Of a stretch of 8,783 nt of DNA, positions 1-7,561 are shown in pieces. The notes below the pieces were generated by a model. The model was not told the DNA's origin. It did no database searches and was given only the letters and a program-made list of their open reading frames with translations. The stretch's first letter is position 1; every line of letters begins with the position of its first letter. Both the position numbers and the translations under genes were made by a program. This DNA is from Clostridia bacterium (GTDB lineage: Bacteria; Bacillota_A; Clostridia; Peptostreptococcales; Anaerovoracaceae), in NCBI GenBank assembly GCA_024403175.1, contig JAKSSI010000044.1, positions 1 to 8,783 on the forward strand. Direction: 5' to 3'.

Positions 1-2
1 AC

Positions 3-35
3 ACAAAGGAGAGATGTAAAAAATCTCTCCTTTGT
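3..35. terminator. 13-bp perfect hairpin, probable terminator beyond lysS
   Basis: A perfect inverted repeat with 13-bp arms (3-15 and 23-35) and a 7-base A-rich loop. On the plus strand it is followed by a T-rich tract (41-60), so it could end a plus-strand gene lying to the left. It is also the first strong hairpin a lysS transcript meets after the 3' UTR hairpin at 68-90, but the minus-strand 3' flank lies outside the window, so a U-tract on that side cannot be checked. It is best read as a terminator of uncertain, possibly double, orientation. Confidence 0.6.
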
Positions 36-67
36 TGTAACTTTTCTTCTTTTTTTCTTCTTGAACT

Positions 68-90
68 ACTGAACCTTTCTGAGGTTCAGT
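68..90. terminator. 9-bp hairpin in the lysS 3' UTR
   Basis: Perfect inverted repeat ACTGAACCT / AGGTTCAGT with a 5-base loop, starting 8 bases past the lysS stop codon. On the minus strand it is followed by a purine-rich stretch rather than a U-tract, so as a classical intrinsic terminator for lysS it is weak. On the plus strand five Ts follow at 96-100. It may act as an mRNA 3'-end stabiliser or as one of two tandem terminator hairpins. Confidence 0.45.
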
Positions 91-98
91 GTACCTTT

Positions 99-2009
99 TT
101 AGTAAAGCTTAGCGCCGGCTGGGATGTTTCCGTCTACCATAAGAAGGTTCAGCATTTCTTCGCCTTCATAGTTATTTACTGCAGATAAAAGCATTCCGTT
201 GGATTCAATTCCCATCATCTTTCTTGGTGGAAGATTTGTAATTGCAATGAGTGTCTTTCCAACTAATTCTTCTGGTTCATAGAACTTATGAATGCCAGAA
301 AGTATTGTTCTATCAGTACCTGTACCATCGTTAAGTGTGAACTTAAGAAGCTTTTCAGACTTCTTTACTGCTTCACATGCCTTAACCTTTACAGCTCTGA
401 AATCGCTCTTGCTGAATGTATCGAAATCTACGAAGTCTGCAAAGAGTGGTTCGATTTCTACCTTGCTGAAGTCAATCTTCTTTTCTTCCTTCTTAGATGC
501 ATTTGCGCCTTCCGGCTTCATTGTCGGGAAGAGTAAAACATCCTGAATGCTTGCGCTGTTTGTGAGAAGCATTACAAGTCTGTCGATACCGATTCCAAGA
601 CCGCCTGTTGGTGGCATACCGTATTCAATAGCATTTACGAAATCGTAGTCTACCTGGCACTTTGCATCTGGTTCGATTTCAAGTCTTTCCTTAACCTGTC
701 TTTCGAATCTACCCTTCTGGTCGATTGGGTCGTTAAGTTCGGAGAATGCATTACCGAATTCCATGCAGTCGATGAAGAATTCAAATCTTTCTGTGAATTC
801 TGGTTCATCTGGCTTTCTCTTTGCAAGTGGAGAAATGTCTACTGGATATTCATAAATGAATGTAGGCTGTACAAGCTTATCTTCTACAAATGCATCGAAA
901 AATTCTGCAAGAATGTTACCCTTTGTCTTAACTTCTGGAAGTTCTACATGGTTAGCCTTTGCTGCTTCAATAGCATCTTCGTCTGTCTTCCAATCGTTGT
1001 AGTCAACGCCAGAGTACTTCTTTACAGCTTCTCTCATTGTCATACGTGTCCAGTTATCGAAATCGATAATCTTTCCGTTGTAAGGGATCTGTCTTGTTCC
1101 ACAAACATCATCTGCAAGAGTCTTGAAGAGTCCTTCTACGATATCCATCATTCCTTCGTAGTCTGTGTATGCCTGATAGAGTTCGATAGAAGTAAATTCT
1201 GGATTGTGCTTTCTATCCATACCTTCATTTCTGAAGATTCTGCCGATTTCGTATACTCTATCAATACCACCTACAATAAGTCTCTTAAGATAAAGTTCTG
1301 TTTCAATACGAAGAACCATATCAATATCAAGAGTATTGTGGTGTGTTGTAAATGGTCTTGCGGAAGCACCGATTTCGAATGGTGTAAGAATTGGAGTTTC
1401 TACTTCGAGGTATCCGATGTTATCAAGATACTTTCTTACGCCGCTGATAATCTTGCTTCTCTTCTTGAATGTTTCCTTAACTTCTGGATTGCAGATAAGA
1501 TCAACATAACGCTGACGATATCTCATTTCAGTGTCTGTAAGTCCGTGGAACTTTTCTGGGAGTGGGTGGAGAGACTTAGAAAGAAGTGTAAGCTTTTCTA
1601 CTCTAATAGAAATTTCTCCTGTCTTTGTCTTGAATACTTCACCTGTTGCACCAACGATATCGCCGATGTCGAGCTTCTTGAATGCAGCGTATGCTTCTTC
1701 TCCAAGATTATCTCTTGTTACGTAGAGCTGAATATCGCCCTGGTCGTCTCTGATATGAGCAAAGGAAGCCTTACCCATAACTCTCTTAGACATAAGTCTT
1801 CCGGCAAGGTTAAAGAACTTTCCGGAATGTTCTTCTGCTGCAAGGCCATCGAATTCTGCCTTAATCTGTGCAGAGAACTTGTTCTGATCGAACTTTGTAA
1901 TAGCAAATGGATTTGCACCAGCCTGCTGAAGGGCTACAAGCTTTTCTTTTCTAATCTGAAACTGTTCGGATTCAGATGGCTGCTGCATGTTCTGGTTTTC
2001 GTTACTCAT
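99..2009 (-). CDS. lysS: Lysyl-tRNA synthetase (class II) with C-terminal tRNA-binding (EMAPII/Trbp111-like) domain
   Basis: Charges tRNA-Lys with lysine in the cytoplasm. The 636-residue protein has an N-terminal anticodon-binding OB fold (about 67-143) and a class II catalytic core. Motif 2 is visible around 256-281 (GRIFRNEGMD...HNPEFTSIELY) and motif 3 at 469-483 (GGLGIGIDRLVMLL). The usual bacterial enzyme is about 490-510 residues and ends here near residue 500. A Lys/Glu linker follows, then about 120 residues (515-636) like the C-terminal domain of MetRS and Trbp111, including SGIHKFYEPEELVGK and GIESNGMLLSA. This is an unusual fusion. The lysine-pocket segment normally written GGAxARPF reads IGASARPF, a small oddity. 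The ATG overlaps the end of greA by 8 bases, with GGAG about 10 bases upstream, so translation is probably coupled. It is the last gene of the operon. Confidence 0.96.
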   Translation of the reverse strand: MSNENQNMQQPSESEQFQIRKEKLVALQQAGANPFAITKFDQNKFSAQIKAEFDGLAAEEHSGKFFNLAGRLMSKRVMGKASFAHIRDDQGDIQLYVTRDNLGEEAYAAFKKLDIGDIVGATGEVFKTKTGEISIRVEKLTLLSKSLHPLPEKFHGLTDTEMRYRQRYVDLICNPEVKETFKKRSKIISGVRKYLDNIGYLEVETPILTPFEIGASARPFTTHHNTLDIDMVLRIETELYLKRLIVGGIDRVYEIGRIFRNEGMDRKHNPEFTSIELYQAYTDYEGMMDIVEGLFKTLADDVCGTRQIPYNGKIIDFDNWTRMTMREAVKKYSGVDYNDWKTDEDAIEAAKANHVELPEVKTKGNILAEFFDAFVEDKLVQPTFIYEYPVDISPLAKRKPDEPEFTERFEFFIDCMEFGNAFSELNDPIDQKGRFERQVKERLEIEPDAKCQVDYDFVNAIEYGMPPTGGLGIGIDRLVMLLTNSASIQDVLLFPTMKPEGANASKKEEKKIDFSKVEIEPLFADFVDFDTFSKSDFRAVKVKACEAVKKSEKLLKFTLNDGTGTDRTILSGIHKFYEPEELVGKTLIAITNLPPRKMMGIESNGMLLSAVNNYEGEEMLNLLMVDGNIPAGAKLY

Positions 2010-2484
2010 TTTTAATAATCTCCATAATTTGATATGTTACTGTCTTGTTGTCAGGCATTACTACTTCTACTTTTTCGCCCTTGCGCTTACCAAGAAGAGC
2101 CTTGCCTACAGGAGATTCGTTGGAAATCTTTCCTTCGAATGGATCTGCATTTGTGATACCTACGATTGTGTATGTATACTTTTCTTTTGTTTCAACGTCC
2201 TTAATCTTTACTGTAAGACCAAGGTTAACGCTGTCGCCTGTGAGTTCTTCTTCAGAAATAACCTTGGCATTTCTCATCATGTATTCAATACGAGCAATTC
2301 TTTCTTCAAGGTCTCTCTGTTCATCTTTTGCAGCATCATATTCAGCATTTTCAGAAAGGTCTCCGTAGGATTTTGCTTCCTTTAAGTGTTCGGAAACTTC
2401 TGCACGACGTACTGATACAAGATATTCGTGTTCTTTTACTAAGTCATCATAACCTTGTTGGGTTAATAAGATTTCTTCTGCCAT
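2002..2484 (-). CDS. greA: Transcription elongation factor GreA
   Basis: Binds in the RNA polymerase secondary channel and stimulates cleavage of backtracked RNA, rescuing stalled elongation. The 160 residues match the family length. An N-terminal antiparallel coiled coil (about 12-75) carries the tip motif GDLSENAEYDAA, with the two acidic residues (D42, E45) that position the catalytic metal. The C-terminal FKBP-like domain (about 80-160) contains NADPFEGKISNESPVGKALLGK. The start ATG has a clear AAGGAG (2492-2497) 7 bases upstream, embedded in the end of dusB, whose stop codon lies one base before this gene. The 3' end overlaps the lysS start. A greA-lysS pairing inside this operon is common in Clostridia. 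Confidence 0.97.
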   Translation of the reverse strand: MAEEILLTQQGYDDLVKEHEYLVSVRRAEVSEHLKEAKSYGDLSENAEYDAAKDEQRDLEERIARIEYMMRNAKVISEEELTGDSVNLGLTVKIKDVETKEKYTYTIVGITNADPFEGKISNESPVGKALLGKRKGEKVEVVMPDNKTVTYQIMEIIKNE

Positions 2485-2485
2485 T

Positions 2486-3388
2486 TTAAATCTCCTTTAA
2501 TAAACTTGTTATTTCAGCAGCTGATGCTGCACTATTAACTCTTCTTCTAAATTCGGCTGCACCTTGAATTCCTTTTAAGTACCAAGATGTATGCCTTCTC
2601 ATCTCTTTTATGCCGCGAACTTCACCTTTAAATTCAATGAGTAGCTGCATATGTTCTAAGATTTGATTTATTATTTCTTCTTTGCTTGGCTTTTTTCCTG
2701 AGAACACCCAAGGATTTCCCAGCGCGCCTCTGCCTATCATTACGCAGTCGCAGCCAGTATGTTCCTTTAAGCGTTTTGCATCATCAAGAGTAAATGCATC
2801 GCCATTTCCTATTACCGGAATTTTAAGTTCTGATTTTATCTCTTTTATTGCATCCCAGTTGGCTTTGCCACTGTAGTACTGCTCTCTTGTTCTTCCGTGA
2901 ACAGCCACTGCATCAGCACCAGCATCTTCAAGCTTTTTCGCAAAGCTTACATAATCGTATGGATCTTGATTTATACCGATTCGCATTTTGCATGTGACAG
3001 GCTTTTTCGTATTAGCCTTTGCCGCATCTACTAACTTTGCAGCTAAATCAGCATTCTTAAGTAATGCCGACCCTTCACCGTTCTTGAAAACCTTTGGCAC
3101 CGGGCAACCCATATTTATATCTATGAGTACATTTGGTCTGCCTTCAAGTTCTCTTACTGCATAAGCTATCATATCTGGTTCGGAACCAAATAACTGAATT
3201 CCTACATCGCCTTCTCTTTCGTGAATGGTGAGAAGTTCTTCTGTACCAGGGCTTTTGTAATAAAAGCCTTTTGCCGATACAAGCTCTGTATAAGTAAGCT
3301 CTGCACCTTCGCGATGAACAAAGTATCTAAATACACAATCGGTAACGCCCGCCATTGGGGCCATTACAGGCTTACTTATTTTTTTCAT
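2486..3388 (-). CDS. dusB: tRNA-dihydrouridine synthase (DusB family)
   Basis: FMN-dependent enzyme that reduces uridine to dihydrouridine in tRNA. The chosen start, MKKISKPVMAPMAGVTD, gives 300 residues and places the FMN-binding MAPMAGVTD segment at the N-terminus, as in the family. The frame stays open 13 codons further upstream only from a TTG inside coaX, which is unlikely to be used. Visible motifs are NMGCP with the catalytic cysteine C95, CKMRIG (133-138), VHGRT with H164, GNGD (194-197) and IGRGALGNPW (218-227). These form the TIM barrel with FMN contacts; a helical tRNA-binding domain follows from about 235. It overlaps the end of coaX by 17 bases with only a weak ribosome binding site, suggesting translational coupling. 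In Bacillus, dusB likewise precedes lysS. Confidence 0.95.
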   Translation of the reverse strand: MKKISKPVMAPMAGVTDCVFRYFVHREGAELTYTELVSAKGFYYKSPGTEELLTIHEREGDVGIQLFGSEPDMIAYAVRELEGRPNVLIDINMGCPVPKVFKNGEGSALLKNADLAAKLVDAAKANTKKPVTCKMRIGINQDPYDYVSFAKKLEDAGADAVAVHGRTREQYYSGKANWDAIKEIKSELKIPVIGNGDAFTLDDAKRLKEHTGCDCVMIGRGALGNPWVFSGKKPSKEEIINQILEHMQLLIEFKGEVRGIKEMRRHTSWYLKGIQGAAEFRRRVNSAASAAEITSLLKEI

Positions 3389-4163
3389 AGATAAGCTCGA
3401 GTCCTGTAAGTCTGAGTCTCTTATCAACTACATCGATGCATTCAGTGTAGTCGGAAATATATTTTGCAAGACCACCTGTTGCAATAACAGTAATTTTTTT
3501 AGAGCCTGGTTCGAAACCACATTCTTCTGCGATTTCTTCTTTCATGCGCTTAACAAGATATTCAACCATTCCGATGTGTCCGTATAATACACCGGACTGC
3601 ATGCATTCAGCAGCATTTCTGCAGATTACGCGCTTTGGAACTTCGAGTTCAATTCTTGGAAGCTTAGATGTGCTCTTAAATAAAGCTTCAGATGAAATCT
3701 TTATTCCTGGAGCAATTGCACCACCGATGTATTCAGCTTTATCTGTTACTGCACAGAAGGTTGTAGCTGTATCGAAATCGATTACCATAAGAGGTGCAGG
3801 ATAGTTTGCATATGCTGCAACAGCATTTGCAATTCTATCTGAACCAAGAGATTTTGGATTATCGTATTTTACTACGAGTCCTGTCTTAACACCTGGTTCG
3901 AGAATAAGTGGTTCTTTATTAAAATACTTTTCGCATAAATGCTGAAGCATGAAAGTCATAGATGGTACTACATTGGAGATTACAATAGAATCTACTGAAT
4001 CAAATCCATAACCGTCTGTAACAAACATCTGCTTTAAAGCGATTCCGTATTCATCTGCTGACTTCCCTTGATTTGTTTCAAGTCTCCAGAACTGCTTAAG
4101 TTCCTTGCCATCATAAAGACCACAGACAAGATTTGTATCGCCTACATCAATTGCTAATAACAT
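3372..4163 (-). CDS. coaX: Type III pantothenate kinase
   Basis: Catalyses the first step of coenzyme A synthesis, ATP-dependent phosphorylation of pantothenate. The 263 residues fit the family (about 255-265) and resemble Bacillus CoaX throughout. Motifs include an N-terminal phosphate-binding segment DVGDTN (6-11), YDNPKSLGSDRIANAVAA with the catalytic aspartate D109, IDFDTATTF (128-136), YIGGAIAPGI, and ATGGLAKYI near the C-terminus. Two motif positions differ from the usual form: DVGNTN reads DVGDTN (D9) and DFGTATT reads DFDTATT (D131). The fold should be intact, but the second change sits next to the active site. The start is the ATG of MLLAIDVG; AAGG lies about 12 bases upstream, a weak spacing. 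It follows the regulator gene by 18 bases and overlaps dusB. Confidence 0.95.
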   Translation of the reverse strand: MLLAIDVGDTNLVCGLYDGKELKQFWRLETNQGKSADEYGIALKQMFVTDGYGFDSVDSIVISNVVPSMTFMLQHLCEKYFNKEPLILEPGVKTGLVVKYDNPKSLGSDRIANAVAAYANYPAPLMVIDFDTATTFCAVTDKAEYIGGAIAPGIKISSEALFKSTSKLPRIELEVPKRVICRNAAECMQSGVLYGHIGMVEYLVKRMKEEIAEECGFEPGSKKITVIATGGLAKYISDYTECIDVVDKRLRLTGLELIYEKNK

Positions 4164-4181
4164 AATTGTTTGCGCCTTCTT

Positions 4182-5357
4182 TTAGAATGGCCCGGCCTCC
4201 TTTTCAATTCTTGACACTGCCAATGCTGTCATTAATGCTGGCAGCACTGTGCTAGATGTTATATCTACACCGAGCATTTCTCTAATTCTCTTCAGTCTGT
4301 ACTGTACTGTATTTGCATGAATGTCCATAATTTCTGCTGTCTTGTTTGTGGATAATCCTGCATCAAGTACAAAGGTTTCAAGAGTTTCTTTAAGCTGCTT
4401 TGTTTTAAGATCTGTTCTTTGAATTAATGGACGTATTACATCTAAAGAATTCTTTTTCTGAATACCACCCTTAACACAAAGACTTAAGCAGTTAGAAATA
4501 AATGAAAGTTCGAATTTACTGAATGAATATCTGTATGGAAATACTATTTGAGTAAATGCTTCGGTTTCGCCTATGAGTCTAAATGCATTGCAGGTCTCTT
4601 CGATACTGTATAGGCCTCTTACATGAACAGCTCTAGATGCTCCGGCCTCATGGAGCTTTTCACCGAAAACTTCCCACTCTTCTGCATTATATGAAGAAAG
4701 GGTTGGTGATTTTAATACAACACCGGTAATTTCATCTTGATCTGAACTTACTATTGAACTCATACCCTGAGATGCAGAAAAGTCTGCCCAAACTTTTTGA
4801 ACATCCTTTTTCTTTTTGATATCGGTAATGGAGAATACCGCAGCGATATCATTTTCGCTAAGCTTAATTTCATGAGCAAGCGATGCGGCTAGTTCTTTGT
4901 TTCCACGTCTTAGAGTTCTTACGAATTCTGTAGATGGGTCGCGGAGAGGAACATAGTTCCACATACCCATTGCAAGCTCTATAATTTCTGCAAGCTTTAC
5001 GATTTCTTCTTGAGTATAGTTTTTGTCATTATCTACGAGAATCAGATAATATTTATTTCCTGAAATAACACAAGACCCCCAGTAAGAAGAAACACCGTTA
5101 ACATCAAAGCTAACACCCTTTTGTTCTCTACCTTCATATTGAGAGAAAGAAGAGTTAATTACTTCTTCAATCGTAACTAAATGTCTTGTTTCAACTGAGA
5201 ACAGTGTGTTGAAATCATCAGAAAGCAAAACTATCTGAAAGTTGTTGTTTATTGCAGCCTGTCTTGCAGCCTGCTGGAAAGTTTTATACTTTTCAAAATT
5301 AAGCAGGTAGTAGATAGTACTGTTTATTAAATTGTTTGAAAAAATTTCACTGTTCAT
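4182..5357 (-). CDS. PucR/CdaR-type transcriptional regulator
   Basis: A 391-residue cytoplasmic protein with no membrane segments. The C-terminal 70 residues (about 322-384) are a PucR-family helix-turn-helix (HTH_30): LKETLETFVLDAGLSTNKTAEIMDIHANTVQYRLKRI, split by segment, with the conserved HANTVQYRLKRI recognition region. The N-terminal part (about 1-130) is predicted to be a sensory region, and the middle (about 145-300) resembles the degenerate GGDEF-like domain of CdaR regulators, though the match is weak by eye. The ATG shares one base with the ftsH stop (TAATG) and has no good ribosome binding site, so it is probably translated by coupling to ftsH. Such regulators usually respond to small metabolites (purines, sugar acids, amino acids). 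Its ligand here cannot be told from sequence, but lying in one transcript with ftsH and coaX suggests it may regulate this operon or a related metabolic one. Confidence 0.85.
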   Translation of the reverse strand: MNSEIFSNNLINSTIYYLLNFEKYKTFQQAARQAAINNNFQIVLLSDDFNTLFSVETRHLVTIEEVINSSFSQYEGREQKGVSFDVNGVSSYWGSCVISGNKYYLILVDNDKNYTQEEIVKLAEIIELAMGMWNYVPLRDPSTEFVRTLRRGNKELAASLAHEIKLSENDIAAVFSITDIKKKKDVQKVWADFSASQGMSSIVSSDQDEITGVVLKSPTLSSYNAEEWEVFGEKLHEAGASRAVHVRGLYSIEETCNAFRLIGETEAFTQIVFPYRYSFSKFELSFISNCLSLCVKGGIQKKNSLDVIRPLIQRTDLKTKQLKETLETFVLDAGLSTNKTAEIMDIHANTVQYRLKRIREMLGVDITSSTVLPALMTALAVSRIEKEAGPF

Positions 5358-6238
5358 TACTGGTTTTCTTGAGAGTCTTTTTCTTCAGGTTCAGCGTTTT
5401 CTTTTACTTCAATAACTTCTATCGCTTCGTCTATAGAAACTTTATTTTCTTCAGGAATTTCCCCTAGCTTTGGCTGAGGCTCTTCGCTCTTGATAACATA
5501 CTTGCCGTTTTTATCAAGCACTGCAACTCTTACACCGTTAAGCTTTGCTTCTTCAGCCTTTCTTGATTCTTCAGCTTCAGCACGCTTCTTTGCTTCTGCT
5601 TCTTCAACAACCTTTCTTGCAGCAGCTCTTTCATTGTTTGCTGCCTGAAGATCTGCAACAGTCTTTTCGCCTGTAAAGAGTGCTTCGAATTCTTCTGCAT
5701 CGATTGTTTCCATTTCGAGAAGTCCGCCAGCAACCCTGTGCATTTCTGCTTCGTGTTCCTTGAGAATTTCTACAGTTCTTGCATAAGCATTGTCGATGAT
5801 GGAACGAACTTCTGCATCAATCTTAGAAGCAAGTGCTTCGGAGAAATTCTGCTTGGAAGTGAAATCTCTTCCAAGGAATACTTCGTCGTTGTCGGAATAA
5901 TTTACAGGACCGATAGCATCTGTCATACCGTACTTTGTAACCATATCGCGAGCAATGTTTGTTGCACGTTCTAAGTCGTTGGAAGCACCTGTAGAAATAT
6001 CGTCTAAGTAAATTGCTTCTGCAACTCTTCCGCCGAGAAGGTGGCAGATATCATTGAGCATTTCGCCCTTTGTTGCGTAGTATCTATCTTCTTCAGGAAG
6101 TGACATTGTGAATCCGCCAGCTCTGCCTCTTGGCATAATTGTAACCTGATGAACTGGGTCGGAATCTGGAAGTGAACGCATTACTACGGCATGGCCTGCT
6201 TCGTGATATGCAGTAAGCTTCTTTTCCTTGTCGCTCAT
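5357..6238 (-). CDS. ftsH: FtsH C-terminal part: zinc metallopeptidase domain, downstream of an in-frame TGA
   Basis: This is codons 419-711 of the ftsH frame, shown from its first downstream ATG. The same frame is open back to the TGA at 6290-6292, so no frameshift is involved. It carries the M41 peptidase domain: HEAGH (zinc ligands H430 and H434, catalytic E431 in full-frame numbering) and TGASNDLERAT with the third zinc ligand D506. After the peptidase (to about fragment residue 190) comes a roughly 100-residue tail: an Ala/Glu/Lys/Arg-rich probable helix (about 195-235), a short VRVAVLDKNGKYVIK segment and a very acidic end. This makes full-length FtsH about 711 residues, longer than the 630-650 of E. 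coli and Bacillus. No good ribosome binding site precedes the ATG, so independent translation would be weak. It overlaps the regulator gene start by one base. Confidence 0.85.
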   Translation of the reverse strand: MSDKEKKLTAYHEAGHAVVMRSLPDSDPVHQVTIMPRGRAGGFTMSLPEEDRYYATKGEMLNDICHLLGGRVAEAIYLDDISTGASNDLERATNIARDMVTKYGMTDAIGPVNYSDNDEVFLGRDFTSKQNFSEALASKIDAEVRSIIDNAYARTVEILKEHEAEMHRVAGGLLEMETIDAEEFEALFTGEKTVADLQAANNERAAARKVVEEAEAKKRAEAEESRKAEEAKLNGVRVAVLDKNGKYVIKSEEPQPKLGEIPEENKVSIDEAIEVIEVKENAEPEEKDSQENQ

Positions 6239-6289
6239 TACACGAGATGTTTTCTTCGGACCAGCTATAGCTCTTGTGATAGCTTCTTC

Positions 6290-6292
6290 TCA
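6290..6292 (-). other. In-frame TGA codon interrupting ftsH (codon 401)
   Basis: The frame reads ...IIHMDD-TGA-EEAITRAIAGPKK..., with FtsH homology continuing unbroken on both sides. The position is normally a hydrophobic residue (I in Bacillus DIDEA, F in E. coli EFEKA), so a single TTA (Leu) to TGA change, or a TGG (Trp) to TGA change, would explain it. All 14 tryptophans in the window use TGG, which argues against TGA meaning Trp. It may be a real nonsense mutation, a sequencing or assembly error, or programmed readthrough. Confidence 0.9.
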
Positions 6293-7492
6293 GTCGTCCA
6301 TGTGAATGATTGTTCCGTTTCTTCTTGCTGTAAGAAGTGCAGCTTCATTCATCATGTTTTCAATGTCAGCAGGTGTGAAACCTGGTGTACGCTTTGCTAA
6401 GATCTTAAGATCTACATTTTCATCGAGAGGCTTGTTCTTGGAGTAGATTCTAAATACTTCTTCTCTGCCCTTAACGTCTGGTGTGGAGATAGTAACTTCT
6501 CTATCGAATCTGCCTGGTCTTAAGATAGCTGGATCTAATACGTCTGGGCGGTTTGTTGCAGCAAGAACGATAATTCCTTCGTTTGCGTCGAAACCATCCA
6601 TTTCAACCAGAAGCTGGTTTAATGTCTGTTCTCTTTCATCATTTCCGCCGCCGATTCCTGCGCCTCTTCTTCTACCAACTGCATCGATTTCGTCGATAAA
6701 GATAATGCATGGAGCATTCTTCTTAGCATCAGTGAAAAGATCTCTAACTCTTGAAGCACCAACGCCGACAAACATTTCTACGAAGTCCGAACCAGAGATG
6801 GAGAAGAATGGAACTCCTGCTTCACCGGCAACAGCCTTAGAGATGAATGTCTTACCTGTTCCCGGAGGGCCTACAAGAAGAACACCCTTTGGAATTCTGG
6901 CACCCATTTCTCTATACTTCTTTGGATTCTTGAGATAATCAACGATTTCTGCAAGTTCTTGCTTTTCTTCTTCAAGACCAGCAACCTTTTCAAATGTAAT
7001 CTTGTTTTTCTCATCTCCCTTAGTCATACGGGCACGGGACTTACCGAAGTTCATCATTCCCTTGCCGCCTCCGCCTAAGTTTCTAAGCAGAATGACCATA
7101 AAGATGCACATGATAATTGTTGGCAGCCAAGAGAGAATACCCATAAAGTTAGACTGTCTTACTGCGGAAACAGCAAGGTCGCCCTTTGCGGCTTGCGGAA
7201 GAATATACTGTTCGGAAATAACTGCCATATCGTAAGCAGATGGCATATTAACAGTAAATTTTGTTCCGTTCTTAAGCTGACCAGAATATGTAAGGCCTGC
7301 TTCGTTAACCTTAATGCTTTCAACCTTCTTTTCTTCCAAAAGTCCTACGAATTCTGAGTATTCAAGAGTTTCGATATCGGAGTTCTGGCCGGAGAAAACA
7401 CCATTAAGAGTGCTAACGATGGCAATTACTACGAGAAATAGAATGGCATACATAACTATGCCTTTGAACATGTTTGGTTTTTTGTTTTTCAA
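6290..7492 (-). CDS. ftsH: FtsH N-terminal part: membrane anchor and AAA+ ATPase, ending at an in-frame TGA
   Basis: Membrane-bound ATP-dependent protease that removes damaged and regulatory proteins. This part holds TM1 (about 12-30), an extracytoplasmic domain (31-112), TM2 (about 116-138), a Gly-rich linker and the AAA+ module. The module shows Walker A GPPGTGKT (208-215), pore loop FVG (241-243), Walker B IIFIDEID (263-270), and the second region of homology with arginine fingers R325 and R328. The lid follows and stops at codon 400 with TGA, within the last lid helix. Without readthrough the product lacks the peptidase. The start is TTG, preceded at 9 bases by a perfect AGGAGG; the first ATG is codon 8, too far (30 bases) from that site. 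It is the first gene of the operon, with promoters upstream. Confidence 0.92.
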   Translation of the reverse strand: MKNKKPNMFKGIVMYAILFLVVIAIVSTLNGVFSGQNSDIETLEYSEFVGLLEEKKVESIKVNEAGLTYSGQLKNGTKFTVNMPSAYDMAVISEQYILPQAAKGDLAVSAVRQSNFMGILSWLPTIIMCIFMVILLRNLGGGGKGMMNFGKSRARMTKGDEKNKITFEKVAGLEEEKQELAEIVDYLKNPKKYREMGARIPKGVLLVGPPGTGKTFISKAVAGEAGVPFFSISGSDFVEMFVGVGASRVRDLFTDAKKNAPCIIFIDEIDAVGRRRGAGIGGGNDEREQTLNQLLVEMDGFDANEGIIVLAATNRPDVLDPAILRPGRFDREVTISTPDVKGREEVFRIYSKNKPLDENVDLKILAKRTPGFTPADIENMMNEAALLTARRNGTIIHMDD

Positions 7493-7501
7493 CTACAAAA
7501 T

Positions 7502-7507
7502 CCTCCT
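7502..7507 (-). promoter_or_regulatory. Ribosome binding site that fixes the TTG start of ftsH
   Basis: Perfect AGGAGG on the minus strand, 9 bases before the TTG at 7490-7492. The next in-frame ATG (codon 8) would be 30 bases away, so the TTG start is preferred. The stretch GGATTTTGT at this site is repeated about 40 bases upstream in the leader. Confidence 0.85.
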
Positions 7508-7561
7508 CTAAAATTTCCCTAATCTTTGTTTAATACCCACAAAATCCTTTTTTAGCAGTAC

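Noticed and set aside
948..2015. Long plus-strand open frame (355 codons) opposite lysS
   Set aside because: It is antisense to an unmistakable lysS, its product is Cys/Ser/Phe/Leu-rich without recognisable domains, and no ribosome binding site or promoter precedes it. The same effect appears opposite greA and ftsH.
3389..3427. Longer dusB start (13 extra codons from a TTG)
   Set aside because: The extension reads within coaX, lacks a good ribosome binding site and adds residues before the conserved MAPMAGVTD N-terminus.
6263..6292. SECIS-like hairpin after the ftsH TGA (selenocysteine insertion)
   Set aside because: A 6-bp AGCTAT/ATAGCT stem with a 10-base loop lies downstream, but it is AU-rich and unlike a bacterial SECIS. 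The FtsH position is a hydrophobic residue in a lid helix, not a catalytic Cys.
6290..6292. Genetic code with TGA as tryptophan or glycine
   Set aside because: All 14 Trp codons in the window are TGG, no other conserved gene contains an in-frame TGA, and the remaining genes are full length under the standard code. Only a genome-wide check could revive this.
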